NCBI RefSeq assembly: GCF_049803835.1
Contig: NZ_JBNAGK010000002.1
Coordinates: forward strand, 445,690-509,689
Direction: 5' to 3'
Origin: Pacificoceanicola sp049803835
GTDB lineage: Bacteria; Pseudomonadota; Alphaproteobacteria; Rhodobacterales; Rhodobacteraceae
DNA length: 64,000 nt
Part shown: positions 53,475 through 61,409 of the stretch, in pieces
Numbering within the stretch: the first letter of the stretch is position 1
How the letters are laid out: each line of letters begins with the position of its first letter
Translations under genes and position numbers: made by a program
The notes under the pieces: model-generated
What the model was told of the DNA's origin: nothing
Seen by the model: the letters and a program-made list of their open reading frames with translations, nothing else
Databases searched by the model: none

Positions 53475-54134
53475 TCAGTTGCTGCCCGAAGTGGTGGTGT
53501 CCGACGCATCGCTGTCCGCGTCGCCGTCCATGTCGGCATCTTCTTCCGTCGCCGGGTCATTCTCCGGTGCAGGCGCGGCGTCCGACGTGGTGGTGTCGGT
53601 GGTCATACCAGTGTCGGTCTCCATCGGCTCATCGGCCATCAACTCGGCCATGAGGATGTCCCCGTCGACGCTTTCCACGCCGGATTCATCGAACTCGGGC
53701 GTGTTGCGCAGGTCCTCCTCGGAGACGTTCACCACGAGGAGGCGCTCCTCGGCGTTGAAGTCGAAGGCGCTGATCGGCAGGGCGACGGTGTATTCGCCAA
53801 GGCCGAGGAAACCGCCAATGCCAATCACGGCGCGGCCTTCGTCACCGCTCGGGCCACGCAGGACGTAGTCGATTTCGCCCACGTCCTCGCCATCGACACT
53901 TTGGACGTCGAGGCCGATGAACTGATCGACGGTCATTTCCGCGATGGTCATCGGCTCTTCGGCCATGGTCTCGTCCGCCATGGTGTCCGTGGCCATCGGT
54001 TCCGCGGCCGGTTCCATGGTGGTCGCCGCCGGATCGGCAGCAGGGTCCGCGGCGGTGGTGGTGTCCTGGGCCAGAGCCGGGGTGGTCAGAAGCGAAACGA
54101 GCGAGGCGCTCATCAGGAAGGTCTTGAAGGTCAT
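53475..54134 (-). CDS. Exported PRC-barrel domain protein
   Basis: A 219-residue periplasmic protein. A signal peptide (FLMSASLVSLLTTPALAQD) is followed by an acidic, Ala/Thr/Met-rich low-complexity stretch, then a PRC-barrel-like domain at residues ~70-140 (FIGLDVQSVDGEDVGEIDYVL, RAVIGIGGFLGLGEYTVALP), and a second acidic Asp/Thr/Ser tail. The role of exported PRC barrels in alphaproteobacteria is not settled. Its upstream region is long (see 54135-54832). Confidence 0.8.
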   Translation of the reverse strand: MTFKTFLMSASLVSLLTTPALAQDTTTAADPAADPAATTMEPAAEPMATDTMADETMAEEPMTIAEMTVDQFIGLDVQSVDGEDVGEIDYVLRGPSGDEGRAVIGIGGFLGLGEYTVALPISAFDFNAEERLLVVNVSEEDLRNTPEFDESGVESVDGDILMAELMADEPMETDTGMTTDTTTSDAAPAPENDPATEEDADMDGDADSDASDTTTSGSN

Positions 54135-54832
54135 GTCGTGTCCTTTCGATGATCTCTTGGATCGTGTCTGTGATGTCGTAAGAACCGAGAACATGGCGCG
54201 GGGGTTTCCGCCTATGCGGGAAAAAAGCCGGGAACCAAAGGCGAGGTCAGGCGTTCGCACGCGTGCACGAACAGAGCACAAAGGAGGCGGGGGCATGCAG
54301 AAGCTCTCGAAAACTTTCAGATGCTTAATGGCCATTCATGCCGGGCATCGGGAGACTGGACCTGCCGTCTTGCGTGCCGTCGCGTCACGATAGAAGACGA
54401 TCCCGGCTGCGGACGTCACGGAACATGCAACATGCCCGCTCCGGCGGCAGCTTGCCCGATTTGACGGTGCGGGCACGCGCGTCACATTCAACTTCCCTTA
54501 CGTAAGGAATCCCGGACTTCCCCGAATCTATACCATTTGGTAAGGTTTTTCTGTCGACGGCGTATTGAGCCGACATCGCCCGACCGATTTTCGAGGGCAC
54601 ACGATAAAATTTCGACAGGGGGATTTGATCCGTTTGTTTCTTCAGATCGGGGGGCGTGGCCGTATCGGCCCGCCCCCTTTTTACGCTCGGTTTCATGCGC
54701 GGCGACGGGCTGCCGCGCGATGCATCCCCTGTACGGAATGTGAAGCAAGCAAGGCATTTTTCGGGTCCTGCCCCCTGTAAACTTCGGGCGATTAGTCTAC
54801 ACTCTGGCCTCCGACTCGATAAGGTGTGGACC
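54135..54832. other. 698-base gap between PRC-barrel and J-domain genes
   Basis: No gene can be supported with confidence. It holds a perfect 12-bp palindrome CCTTACGTAAGG (54496-54507), an inverted repeat TACCA-TT-TGGTA (54531-54542), and one small open frame on the plus strand at 54295-54393 (32 residues) with AAGGAGG 7 bases before its ATG. Lower-GC stretches around 54520-54620 suggest promoters for the J-domain gene. Confidence 0.5.
54295..54393 (+). CDS. Possible 32-residue small protein
   Basis: MQKLSKTFRCLMAIHAGH begins a 32-residue frame preceded by AAGGAGG at 54281-54286, an ideal ribosome site. The strong site is the only support; the sequence has no known domain, is basic and mildly amphipathic, and could be a leader peptide or chance. 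Confidence 0.3.
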   Translation: MQKLSKTFRCLMAIHAGHRETGPAVLRAVASR

Positions 54833-55459
54833 ATGAGCAGATCAGACCCCTTCGGCTTTGACATGTCGGTCAAATCCGCCAAGAAGAAAAACCCGCGCGG
54901 GCGGCGGAGCATGTCCGGCGAACAGGAGACCTCCACCCGCGTGTGCGACCATGAGGGCTGCGAGGAACCCGGCAAGTTCCGCGCCCCGAAAGCGCCGGAC
55001 GTGCTGGACGATTACTTCTGGTTCTGCCGCGAGCACGTGCGCGAATACAACGCCAAGTGGAGTTTCTTCGACGGCAAGACCGAGGCGGAAATGAACGCGC
55101 AGGAGAGCGCCGACAAGGTCTGGGAACGCAGGACGAAGGACTGGCGCGACCCGGAGGCGAAGGCCTGGGCGCGGCTCGGCATCGAGGACCCGCACCAGGT
55201 GCTGGGCGACAATGCCACGCGCAACCCGGGGCGGAACAAGCCGGGCGGCGGGCGCAAGCTGCCGCCGACGGAGCGCAAGGCTGTGGAGATCCTCGAGGTC
55301 GAGGACACGATGTCGAAGACGGAGATCCGCAAGGCCTACAAGAAGCTGATCAAGGTGCTGCACCCGGACATGAACGGCGGCGACCGGTCGCAGGAGGAGC
55401 AGCTGCAACAGGTGGTCTGGGCCTGGGACCAGATCAAGGATTCGCGCAGCTTCAAGTGA
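54833..55459 (+). CDS. J-domain (DnaJ-like) protein with N-terminal Cys motif
   Basis: A 208-residue co-chaperone-like protein. The N-terminal part has VCDHEGCEEPG and FWFCREHVREYNAKWSFFDG, a probable metal-binding pair of Cys/His; the C-terminal ~65 residues form a J domain (ILEVEDTMSKTEIRKAYKKLI, HPD in VLHPDMNGGD, then WAWDQIKDSRSFK). Partner Hsp70 unknown. Its ATG at 54833 follows AAGG. In related genomes a J-domain gene lies before cobS; here an envelope-stress cluster separates them. Confidence 0.85.
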   Translation: MSRSDPFGFDMSVKSAKKKNPRGRRSMSGEQETSTRVCDHEGCEEPGKFRAPKAPDVLDDYFWFCREHVREYNAKWSFFDGKTEAEMNAQESADKVWERRTKDWRDPEAKAWARLGIEDPHQVLGDNATRNPGRNKPGGGRKLPPTERKAVEILEVEDTMSKTEIRKAYKKLIKVLHPDMNGGDRSQEEQLQQVVWAWDQIKDSRSFK

Positions 55460-55668
55460 GGGTCGGGTCCGGAGCGGTCGGCAACAAACCGCGCCGCTGT
55501 CAGATTTCTCTGGACGCACACGCAGGGGTTGTTGTACCCTGATGCTAAAGAGCGGCAATTCCTCAACCGCTTGGCAAAAAATCCACTCACGGACGTGAGC
55601 GGGCGACCAGACCGGAGCACCGGCGCGGCGCCCGCTATTTTCGCCCCGGCGTCGGGGTGCGCTGCGGT

Positions 55669-55695
55669 CCTGTTTTCTTCTCTTTGAAAATACTC
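55669..55695 (-). repeat. Dispersed ATTT/AGAAGAAA element, copy B
   Basis: Reverse complement of the 29000-29025 sequence with one extra A. Relative to msrB it points downstream, about 97 bases past that gene's stop. Confidence 0.7.
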
Positions 55696-55761
55696 GAAAA
55701 AAGAGACTGCTTGCTCCGGGCGCGCGACAGGCATGTTGGCCATGCCGGTTTCCGTCGTCCG

Positions 55762-55784
55762 TAGGGTGGGTTTCCAACCCACCC
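55762..55784. repeat. GGGTGGGTT palindrome, copy 3
   Basis: TAGGGTGGGTTTCCAACCCA plus CCC: a 9-bp stem just past the msrB stop codon on the minus strand, identical over 22 bases to copy 2. Confidence 0.75.
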
Positions 55785-55791
55785 CCGGATG

Positions 55792-56250
55792 TCACGCCGG
55801 GCGGAACACCAGCGAGACGCCGTTGATGCAATGCCGCTTGCCCGTGGGTTTTGGGCCGTCGTCGAAGATGTGCCCGAGGTGCGAGCCGCAGCGACGGCAG
55901 TGGCACTCGGTGCGGGAGCCGAAGAGGCCCGGGTCCGGCTTCGTCTCGACGGCATTGGGCAGGGCCTGCCAGAACGACGGCCAGCCGGTGCCGCTGTCGA
56001 ACTTGGTCTTCGACGGATAGAGCGGCAGCTCGCAACCGCGGCAGAGGAAGGTTCCGGCGCGCTTCTCGTCATTGAGCGGCGAGGTGAAGGCGCGCTCGGT
56101 GCCCTCCTCGCGCATGACGTTGTATTGCAGCGGAGTCAGCATGGCCTTCCACTGCGCCTTGGTCCGCGTCACCTCGAAGGCGGCGGCGGGTTTCGGTGTC
56201 GCGGCGAAGCCGAGGGCGGCCAGGCCGGCGAGGAAAGGTCGGCGGTTCAT
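55792..56250 (-). CDS. msrB: Exported methionine-R-sulfoxide reductase
   Basis: A 152-residue MsrB that reduces methionine-R-sulfoxide in proteins. A Tat-like signal (NRRPFLAGLAALGFA) precedes the MsrB domain: two CxxC zinc motifs (CRGCELPLY and CHCRRCGSHLGH), GTGWPSFW, and the resolving/catalytic RHCINGVSL near the end. Periplasmic location fits envelope repair. GGAGGAG precedes ATG 56250. It sits downstream of the fasciclin and ECF sigma/anti-sigma genes. Confidence 0.93.
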   Translation of the reverse strand: MNRRPFLAGLAALGFAATPKPAAAFEVTRTKAQWKAMLTPLQYNVMREEGTERAFTSPLNDEKRAGTFLCRGCELPLYPSKTKFDSGTGWPSFWQALPNAVETKPDPGLFGSRTECHCRRCGSHLGHIFDDGPKPTGKRHCINGVSLVFRPA

Positions 56251-56476
56251 GGGTCTCCTCCTTGATGTCCTTGGAAGATGCGCCCCCGGCGCCGGTCTGG
56301 CAATCCGGGGGCGGTGCACGATTGCGCGAGACAAACAGAATACTCGTGACGAACAGTCGCTGCGATACGAGGGAAAGGCCCCGCGCTTGCGGCACAAGGG
56401 CGCCGGAGAACAGGGGGCTGACCCCGGCGCTCGGTCGCGGGCGACTGGGATGTGCAGCCCGCGCCAATCCCGCCTC

Positions 56477-57028
56477 TTACTGGGCGGGCAGAAGAACGCG
56501 GTCGATGACGTGGATCACGCCGTTCGATTGGCGCACGTCGGCGATGGTCACGGTGGCCGCGCGTCCGTTCTCATCGGTCAGGGTGATCTTGTTGCCCTTC
56601 ATCTGCGCCTGCAGGGTGCAACCGCCGACGGTGGGCACCGGGTGCATGCCGCCGTCATCGGCAATCATTCCGGCGATGGCGTCGGACATGGCATTCGCGG
56701 CCACGACGTGACAGGTGAGGATCTTGGCCAGCTGCGCCTTGTGTTCCGGCATCAGCAGCTGGGCCAGGCTCTCGTCGGAGATCTTGTCGAAGGCGGCATC
56801 GGTCGGTGCGAAGACGGTGAACGGCCCTTCGGAGTTCAGCGTGTCGACGAGACCCGCGGCCTTGACGGCGGCGACGAGGGTTTCGTGGTCCTTCGAATTG
56901 ACCGCATTCTCGACGATGGTCTTGTTCTCGTACATCGGCGCACCGCCGACCATGGGATTGGCGGCGAATGCCGCGGTGGCCACGAGAGCAGCGCTTGCGG
57001 TGTAGGCGAGAAGTGTCAGGCGAGTCAT
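56477..57028 (-). CDS. Exported fasciclin (FAS1) domain protein
   Basis: A 183-residue secreted protein. The signal peptide (LLAYTASAALVATAAFAA) is followed by one FAS1 domain with its hallmark FTVFAPTDAAFDKI and the C-terminal IHVIDRVLLP. FAS1 domains mediate cell-surface adhesion. GGGAGGA lies 6 bases before ATG 57028. In many bacteria FAS1 genes are targets of neighbouring ECF sigma factors, consistent with the cluster here. Confidence 0.9.
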   Translation of the reverse strand: MTRLTLLAYTASAALVATAAFAANPMVGGAPMYENKTIVENAVNSKDHETLVAAVKAAGLVDTLNSEGPFTVFAPTDAAFDKISDESLAQLLMPEHKAQLAKILTCHVVAANAMSDAIAGMIADDGGMHPVPTVGGCTLQAQMKGNKITLTDENGRAATVTIADVRQSNGVIHVIDRVLLPAQ

Positions 57029-57159
57029 GGGGTGTCCTCCCGGATTGTTCATCCCGAGCCGGTATTGGCTTGGGTCGTTCAGAGACACGGAGCATCTGAG
57101 ACGGGAGTTTCAGGGGGTCTGACTTTTTTTCGATCACGGGTGCGTGAGCGCTTCGGGAG

Positions 57160-57194
57160 GGTGAGCAAGGTATTGGACCTAAACTCTGCTCACC
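57160..57194 (-). repeat. 35-bp GGTGAGCA palindrome, copy 2 (after anti-sigma gene)
   Basis: On the minus strand: GGTGAGCAGAGTTTAGG to CTTGCTCACC, with outer arms extended to 11 bp (GAGGGTGAGCA / TGCTCACCCTC). Same length as copy 1 at 35207-35241 and placed 19 bases past a stop codon in the same orientation. Confidence 0.7.
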
Positions 57195-57213
57195 CTCTCC
57201 CGCGGCCTGGCTG

Positions 57214-57912
57214 TCACCCCCGGATGGCCAGCGGCCCGGTGGCGAGGATCGGCCCGGTCGGCGCACCGGAGGGCGAGCCGCCCAGCGGTTCGAGCGAGAG
57301 CGCCACCGTGGTTCCGGAGGTCATCAGCGGCACCAGCGCCTCGGGCACCGGGATCTGCGTCAGCCCCACCTCCTGCATCAGGCCCACCGACACCGGCGCA
57401 CTGTCCGGGCCCGGGATCACCCAGATCTCCACGGAGCTATCCTGCGGATAGTCCCCGGCATCGCGGCGCAGCATGAAGGTGCCGCTGTCCGGCGCCCAAT
57501 GCGCCAGCATCACGTAGCCCTGCTCCTCTGCCACGAGGTCGGCATAGAGATGCGGCTCCGGCGTCAGGTCGAGCATGCCGGAGGTGTAGACCCCCCAGGT
57601 CACCGCCGCACCGAGCACGGCGCCGGCCGCATAAGGCCAGAGCTGCTGCCAGAACGGCTTTTTCTTCTCGCGGCCGAACGCGGCGGCCTCGATGCGGCGC
57701 CAGAGCGCCGGTGGCGGCGGCACCTCTTCGAGGCTGTCGGTGAAAGTCGTGAAATAGGCGGCCCAGGCCGCCACGTCCTGTTCGAGATCGGGTTCGTCCC
57801 GCAGACGCGCCTCGAAGGCGCGGCGCTCGTCTTCAGGCAGCAGGCCCAGCACGTATTCCGCCGCCGCCGCTTCCCAGACTCCCGGCAGGTCGGTCTGATC
57901 CAAATCGCTCAT
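57214..57912 (-). CDS. Anti-sigma factor, RskA-type
   Basis: A 232-residue single-pass membrane protein: cytosolic N-terminal anti-sigma domain (AAAAEYVLGLLPEDERRAFEARL), one transmembrane helix (LWPYAAGAVLGAAVTWGVYTSGML), and a periplasmic RskA-like domain (VMLAHWAPDSGTFML, SVEIWVIPGPDSAPVSVG, VALSLEPLGGSPSGAPTGPI). It should hold the ECF sigma factor inactive until an envelope signal. Its ATG overlaps the sigma factor stop (ATGA). Confidence 0.92.
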   Translation of the reverse strand: MSDLDQTDLPGVWEAAAAEYVLGLLPEDERRAFEARLRDEPDLEQDVAAWAAYFTTFTDSLEEVPPPPALWRRIEAAAFGREKKKPFWQQLWPYAAGAVLGAAVTWGVYTSGMLDLTPEPHLYADLVAEEQGYVMLAHWAPDSGTFMLRRDAGDYPQDSSVEIWVIPGPDSAPVSVGLMQEVGLTQIPVPEALVPLMTSGTTVALSLEPLGGSPSGAPTGPILATGPLAIRG

Positions 57913-58460
57913 CCGCCCAGGCACTCCCGCAGTTGCATGAGACTGCGGCGCAGCCAGGTCCGCACGGTGTTCAGCTTCACCCCGGTCGCCGCCGCGATGT
58001 CCGCATAGGTATGGCCGTCAAGATAGGCCCCGCGCACCATCTCCGCCCGGTCCGGCGGCAGTTCGGCCAGGCATTGCTGCAGCAGACGCGCCTCGTCACG
58101 GGCCACCGCCTGCGCCTCCGGTCCCGGCTCCGGCGCGCTGAGGCGTTCGGCGAGATCGCCGATGTCGCTCTGCTGTCCGCGCGCGGCGCGGCGGCGCAGC
58201 CGGTCGATGGCGGCGTTCCTCGTGACGGTGATGAGCCAGGTCATGGGCGAGTATCCATTAGCACGGTATTGTCCCGCCCGGTCCCAGATCCGCAGGAACA
58301 CCTCCTGCAGGACTTCCTCGGCGAGCGCGTCCTGCCTCAACACACGCAGCGCGACGCCAAAGAGTTTCGGGGAGGTGCGCGAATAGAGCGCGGCAAAGGC
58401 CTTGCGGTCGCCCATCGCGATGCGGGCGATCAGCGCCTCGAGCTCCTCCTGGGGTGTCAT
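57909..58460 (-). CDS. ECF RNA polymerase sigma factor
   Basis: A 183-residue group 4 sigma factor: region 2 (DRKAFAALYSRTSPKLFGVALRVL, EEVLQEVFLRIWDRAGQY, PMTWLITVTRNAAIDRLRRR) and region 4 (LPPDRAEMVRGAYLDGHTYADIAAATGVKLNTVRTWLRRSL). Coupled to its anti-sigma partner by ATGA overlap. Probable targets are its own operon, the fasciclin gene and msrB; no shared promoter element was proven by eye. Confidence 0.95.
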   Translation of the reverse strand: MTPQEELEALIARIAMGDRKAFAALYSRTSPKLFGVALRVLRQDALAEEVLQEVFLRIWDRAGQYRANGYSPMTWLITVTRNAAIDRLRRRAARGQQSDIGDLAERLSAPEPGPEAQAVARDEARLLQQCLAELPPDRAEMVRGAYLDGHTYADIAAATGVKLNTVRTWLRRSLMQLRECLGG

Positions 58461-58636
58461 CGTCCGCGCCGTCTCCTGTCGCCTTCCCTGCCCAAGATGG
58501 CACGATGGGCCGGGGTTGCAAGATCATCTTTGCCCAGGCGCGCCGAAGACAGGCGCACGCGCCCCTCTTGCCTCTCCCCGGCTTTTGATGCACCACGGGC
58601 CGGACAGACGCCGGTGAAAGAAGGACGGGACCAAAG

Positions 58637-59623
58637 ATGGCCAGTGGTGAGATCGACATCAACGCGAAACCGACCGAGGAAATTTCGGTTCGTGAGGTCT
58701 TTGGCATCGACACCGACATGATCGTGCACGGTTTTGCGGACGCCACGGACCGGGTGCCGGACATCGATTCGACCTACAAGTTCGACCCGGACACGACGCT
58801 CGCCATCCTTGCCGGTTTCCGCAACAACCGCCGCGTGATGATCCAGGGCTACCACGGCACCGGCAAGTCGACCCATATCGAGCAGGTGGCGGCGCGGCTG
58901 AACTGGCCTGCGGTGCGGGTGAACCTCGACAGCCACATCAGCCGGATCGACCTGATCGGCAAGGACGCCATCAAGCTGGTCGATGGCAAGCAGGTGACGG
59001 AGTTCCAGGAAGGCATCCTGCCCTGGGCGCTGCGCACGCCGACCGCCATCGTCTTCGACGAATACGACGCGGGCCGCGCGGATGTGATGTTCGTGATCCA
59101 GCGGGTGCTGGAGACCGACGGCAAACTGACCCTTCTGGACCAGAACAAGGTCATCACACCGCACAAGTATTTCCGCATCTTCGCCACTGCGAACACGGTC
59201 GGCCTCGGCGATACGACGGGCCTCTATCACGGCACCCAGCAGATCAACCAGGGCCAGATGGACCGCTGGTCGCTGGTGGCGACGCTGAACTACCTCAGCA
59301 TCGACGCCGAGACCTCCATCGTCCTGTCTAAGGCGCCGCATTACAACAATGAGAAGGGCCGCAAGACCATCCGCCAGATGGTCACCGTCGCGGACTTCAC
59401 CCGCCGCGCCTTCATGAACGGCGAGCTGTCGACCGTGATGTCGCCCCGGACGGTGATTGCCTGGGCGCAGAACGCCGAGATCTTCCGCAACATCGGCTAT
59501 GCCTTCCGCCTGTCGTTCCTGAACAAATGCGACGAGCTGGAGCGCTCCACCGTGGCGGAGTTCTACCAGCGCTGCTTCGACGAGGAACTGCCGGAGAGCG
59601 CGGCGAGCCTGAGCCTGGGGTGA
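58637..59623 (+). CDS. cobS: Cobaltochelatase subunit CobS
   Basis: The 328-residue AAA+ ATPase of the aerobic (late cobalt insertion) cobaltochelatase CobNST. Walker A GYHGTGKS is at residues 71-78, Walker B in PTAIVFDEYDAGRADV, and the sensor FATANTVGLGDTTGLYHGT is near-identical to known CobS. CobN is not in the window. It is divergent from the sigma factor across 176 bases and ends with a good terminator at 59649-59673. Confidence 0.97.
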   Translation: MASGEIDINAKPTEEISVREVFGIDTDMIVHGFADATDRVPDIDSTYKFDPDTTLAILAGFRNNRRVMIQGYHGTGKSTHIEQVAARLNWPAVRVNLDSHISRIDLIGKDAIKLVDGKQVTEFQEGILPWALRTPTAIVFDEYDAGRADVMFVIQRVLETDGKLTLLDQNKVITPHKYFRIFATANTVGLGDTTGLYHGTQQINQGQMDRWSLVATLNYLSIDAETSIVLSKAPHYNNEKGRKTIRQMVTVADFTRRAFMNGELSTVMSPRTVIAWAQNAEIFRNIGYAFRLSFLNKCDELERSTVAEFYQRCFDEELPESAASLSLG

Positions 59624-59648
59624 TCGGCCTTCGCATTGACATCGCAGA

Positions 59649-59673
59649 GCGCCCCTTCGGGGGCGTTTTTGTT
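59649..59673 (+). terminator. Terminator after cobS
   Basis: CGCCCC TTCG GGGGCG-type stem followed by TTTTTGTTT, 26 bases past the cobS stop; separates cobS from cobT transcriptionally. Confidence 0.85.
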
Positions 59674-59693
59674 TGCACGAAGAGGAATGCGAC

Positions 59694-60176
59694 ATGACCT
59701 TGTCCATGACGTTGCGGCGGTTCGCGCTGGAGGAAGCGCCGGAAGAACCCGGCGATGACGCGGCGGAGTTTGCTCTGGGGCTGTCCGGGCTGAAATTGCT
59801 CGAGGGGCCGGAGGTCCTGCATTTCTTCGAGGGCTGGCATGTGGTGCATTACCTGTCCGCCGGGACTGCCGGGGAGACGGAGCTGCCCGCCGGGTTCCTG
59901 CTGGGCGGTGAGGCCTGGCATGAGATCCATCCCGAAGAGGCGCCGCCCCGGGTGCTCGGGCCGGAGGAGGTCAGGGCGGTTGCGGCGCATCTGTCCGCCC
60001 TGCCCCATGCGCTGCTCGACGACCGGCTGGCCGCCCTGCGGGGCGAGTCGGAGATCTATCATCGGCCGGAGTCGGACGAGGAGAACGGGCTGGTGCGCGG
60101 GGCTTTCGGCACGATCCGGGATTTCATGACGGCAGCCGCAGAGGCGGATCAGGCGGTTCTGCTGACCCTCACGTAA
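59694..60176 (+). CDS. DUF1877 (YfbM-like) family protein
   Basis: A 160-residue cytosolic protein. MSMTLRRFALEEAPEE-like start, HFFEGWHVVHYL..GFLLGGEAWHEI, VLGPEEVRAVAAHLSAL and the YLL/FRE-type end match DUF1877/YfbM, of unknown function. AGAGGA precedes ATG 59694. Confidence 0.8.
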   Translation: MTLSMTLRRFALEEAPEEPGDDAAEFALGLSGLKLLEGPEVLHFFEGWHVVHYLSAGTAGETELPAGFLLGGEAWHEIHPEEAPPRVLGPEEVRAVAAHLSALPHALLDDRLAALRGESEIYHRPESDEENGLVRGAFGTIRDFMTAAAEADQAVLLTLT

Positions 60177-60246
60177 GCCCTCCTGTGGGGAGAAAATTTT
60201 GCCGGAACAAGATTTTGTTCGGGGGCTTTGCCCCCGGAGCCCCAGA

Positions 60247-60269
60247 TATTTTTGGACCAAAGAAGACGG
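60247..60269 (+). repeat. Dispersed ATTT/AAGAAGA element, copy 2
   Basis: TATTTTTGGACCAAAGAAGA plus CGG, 21 of 23 bases identical to copy 1 (7661-7683), preceded by the self-complementary GGGGGCTTTGCCCCC. Confidence 0.7.
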
Positions 60270-60370
60270 ACGGGCGCCCGGGGCCGCCCCTGTGGATTTC
60301 ATGACACTTTTGTGAAAAGTTTCCAAGTTGGTTAACGAAATGGCAGAACATTTGATGTACCGTCCAAAAT

Positions 60371-60778
60371 ATGGGCGGTTTGAAAACATACCTTCTGAGC
60401 CTCCTGGTGCTCGTGATCGGCGCGGTGACGCCCGCCTTGGCGCTGCCGAACACGGTCCGCGAACAGACCGAAAGTTTCGCCTCCTGCCTGGGACGCTATT
60501 CCGCCACGATGGAGCATGAATGGCTGCTGGGCCGGGACGGGATGGAGGCGCGGGAGCGGCGGGCGCTGTTCGAGACGTTGCTCGAGGCCATCACCCCCGA
60601 CGCCCGCGCCGCGGGATTGGACGGGCCACAGGTGCTGCACATTCGGATCGAGGCGAAGATGACGCAGGCACGACTGCTGAGCACCGCGCATTTCGACCTA
60701 GACCCGCGCCGGGCGCGTTATGCCCGGATCACGGCGGAGCGGCTGATGAGCACCTGCCAGCAGATGGTGCTGGGCTGA
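60371..60778 (+). CDS. Small exported protein, unknown function
   Basis: A 135-residue protein with a signal peptide (LLSLLVLVIGAVTPALAL). The mature part is mostly helical with two cysteines (FASCLGRYS and LMSTCQQM) that may pair. No family recognised. Upstream region contains a GGTTAAC at 60330. Confidence 0.65.
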   Translation: MGGLKTYLLSLLVLVIGAVTPALALPNTVREQTESFASCLGRYSATMEHEWLLGRDGMEARERRALFETLLEAITPDARAAGLDGPQVLHIRIEAKMTQARLLSTAHFDLDPRRARYARITAERLMSTCQQMVLG

Positions 60779-60924
60779 GGCGCCAAAGGTGGCGGGACAC
60801 CGCCTTGTGATCGGCCAGCCTTTGCCGACCAGGGGTGATCCGGTTTTCCTTGCCCTGCCCGGCATGGTACTCTGCCGCCAATACCCGCGGTCCGACGGGT
60901 TTCCCAAAAGGCAGGATACGAGAC

Positions 60925-61395
60925 ATGATGACACGACTGATCCCGGCCACCCTGGCCCTGTTTGCCGCGATGGCGCCGCTGTCGCTGGCCGCTGCTGCCG
61001 AGGGTGCGCGGCTGAGCGCCGACGATTTCCTCGCCAAGGTCAACAAGACCGCCGAGAGCGCGGGCAAGGCGCAGGCGCCGGTGGCCTGCGCTGGCCTCGT
61101 CGCCGCGCTGCGCATCGCCGCGCCGGACGGCTCGAACGCCAAGGACACCTTCCGCACGCTGGAGGAGGAGATGGTCTTCTACGCCATGATGACGCGCCGC
61201 GAGGCCGCGGGCGAGGAACAGCAGGCGGCGATGGATTTCACCGTGCCGCTGGTCCAGAAGGTCAGCGCGGTCTACCTCGAACGCTTCCAGCAGAACAAGG
61301 AGGCGGACGGCAAGCTGCTCGACAGCGCGGTGCGCACGAACTTCGGCTTCTGCGAGAAGATGCGCGACGAGATGAAGGCGGCGCTGGAGCAGTAG
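60925..61395 (+). CDS. Small exported protein, unknown function
   Basis: A 156-residue protein with a signal peptide (LIPATLALFAAMAPLSLAAAAE) and a helical mature domain with two cysteines (PVACAGLVAAL and FGFCEKMRDEM), perhaps disulfide-linked. Starts at ATG 60925 or 60928. It shares only general layout with the preceding 135-residue protein, not clear sequence similarity. Confidence 0.65.
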   Translation: MMTRLIPATLALFAAMAPLSLAAAAEGARLSADDFLAKVNKTAESAGKAQAPVACAGLVAALRIAAPDGSNAKDTFRTLEEEMVFYAMMTRREAAGEEQQAAMDFTVPLVQKVSAVYLERFQQNKEADGKLLDSAVRTNFGFCEKMRDEMKAALEQ

Positions 61396-61409
61396 GGCGT
61401 CGCACCGGA

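Larger units (their letters stand above)
55460..55791. other. 332-base gap rich in dispersed repeats
   Basis: Contains the ATTT/AGAAGAAA element in reverse orientation (55669-55695) and the third GGGTGGGTT palindrome (55762-55784). No gene recognised; both flanking genes end here. Confidence 0.6.

Noticed and set aside
53262..54152. Plus-strand open frame spanning the GGTTAAC region and the PRC-barrel gene
   Set aside because: Runs through a clear minus-strand terminator and is antisense to a gene with signal peptide and domain.
54385..54975. Minus-strand open frame of 196 codons in the 54 kb gap
   Set aside because: No ribosome site, compositionally unlike genes here, overlaps the J-domain gene start antisense.
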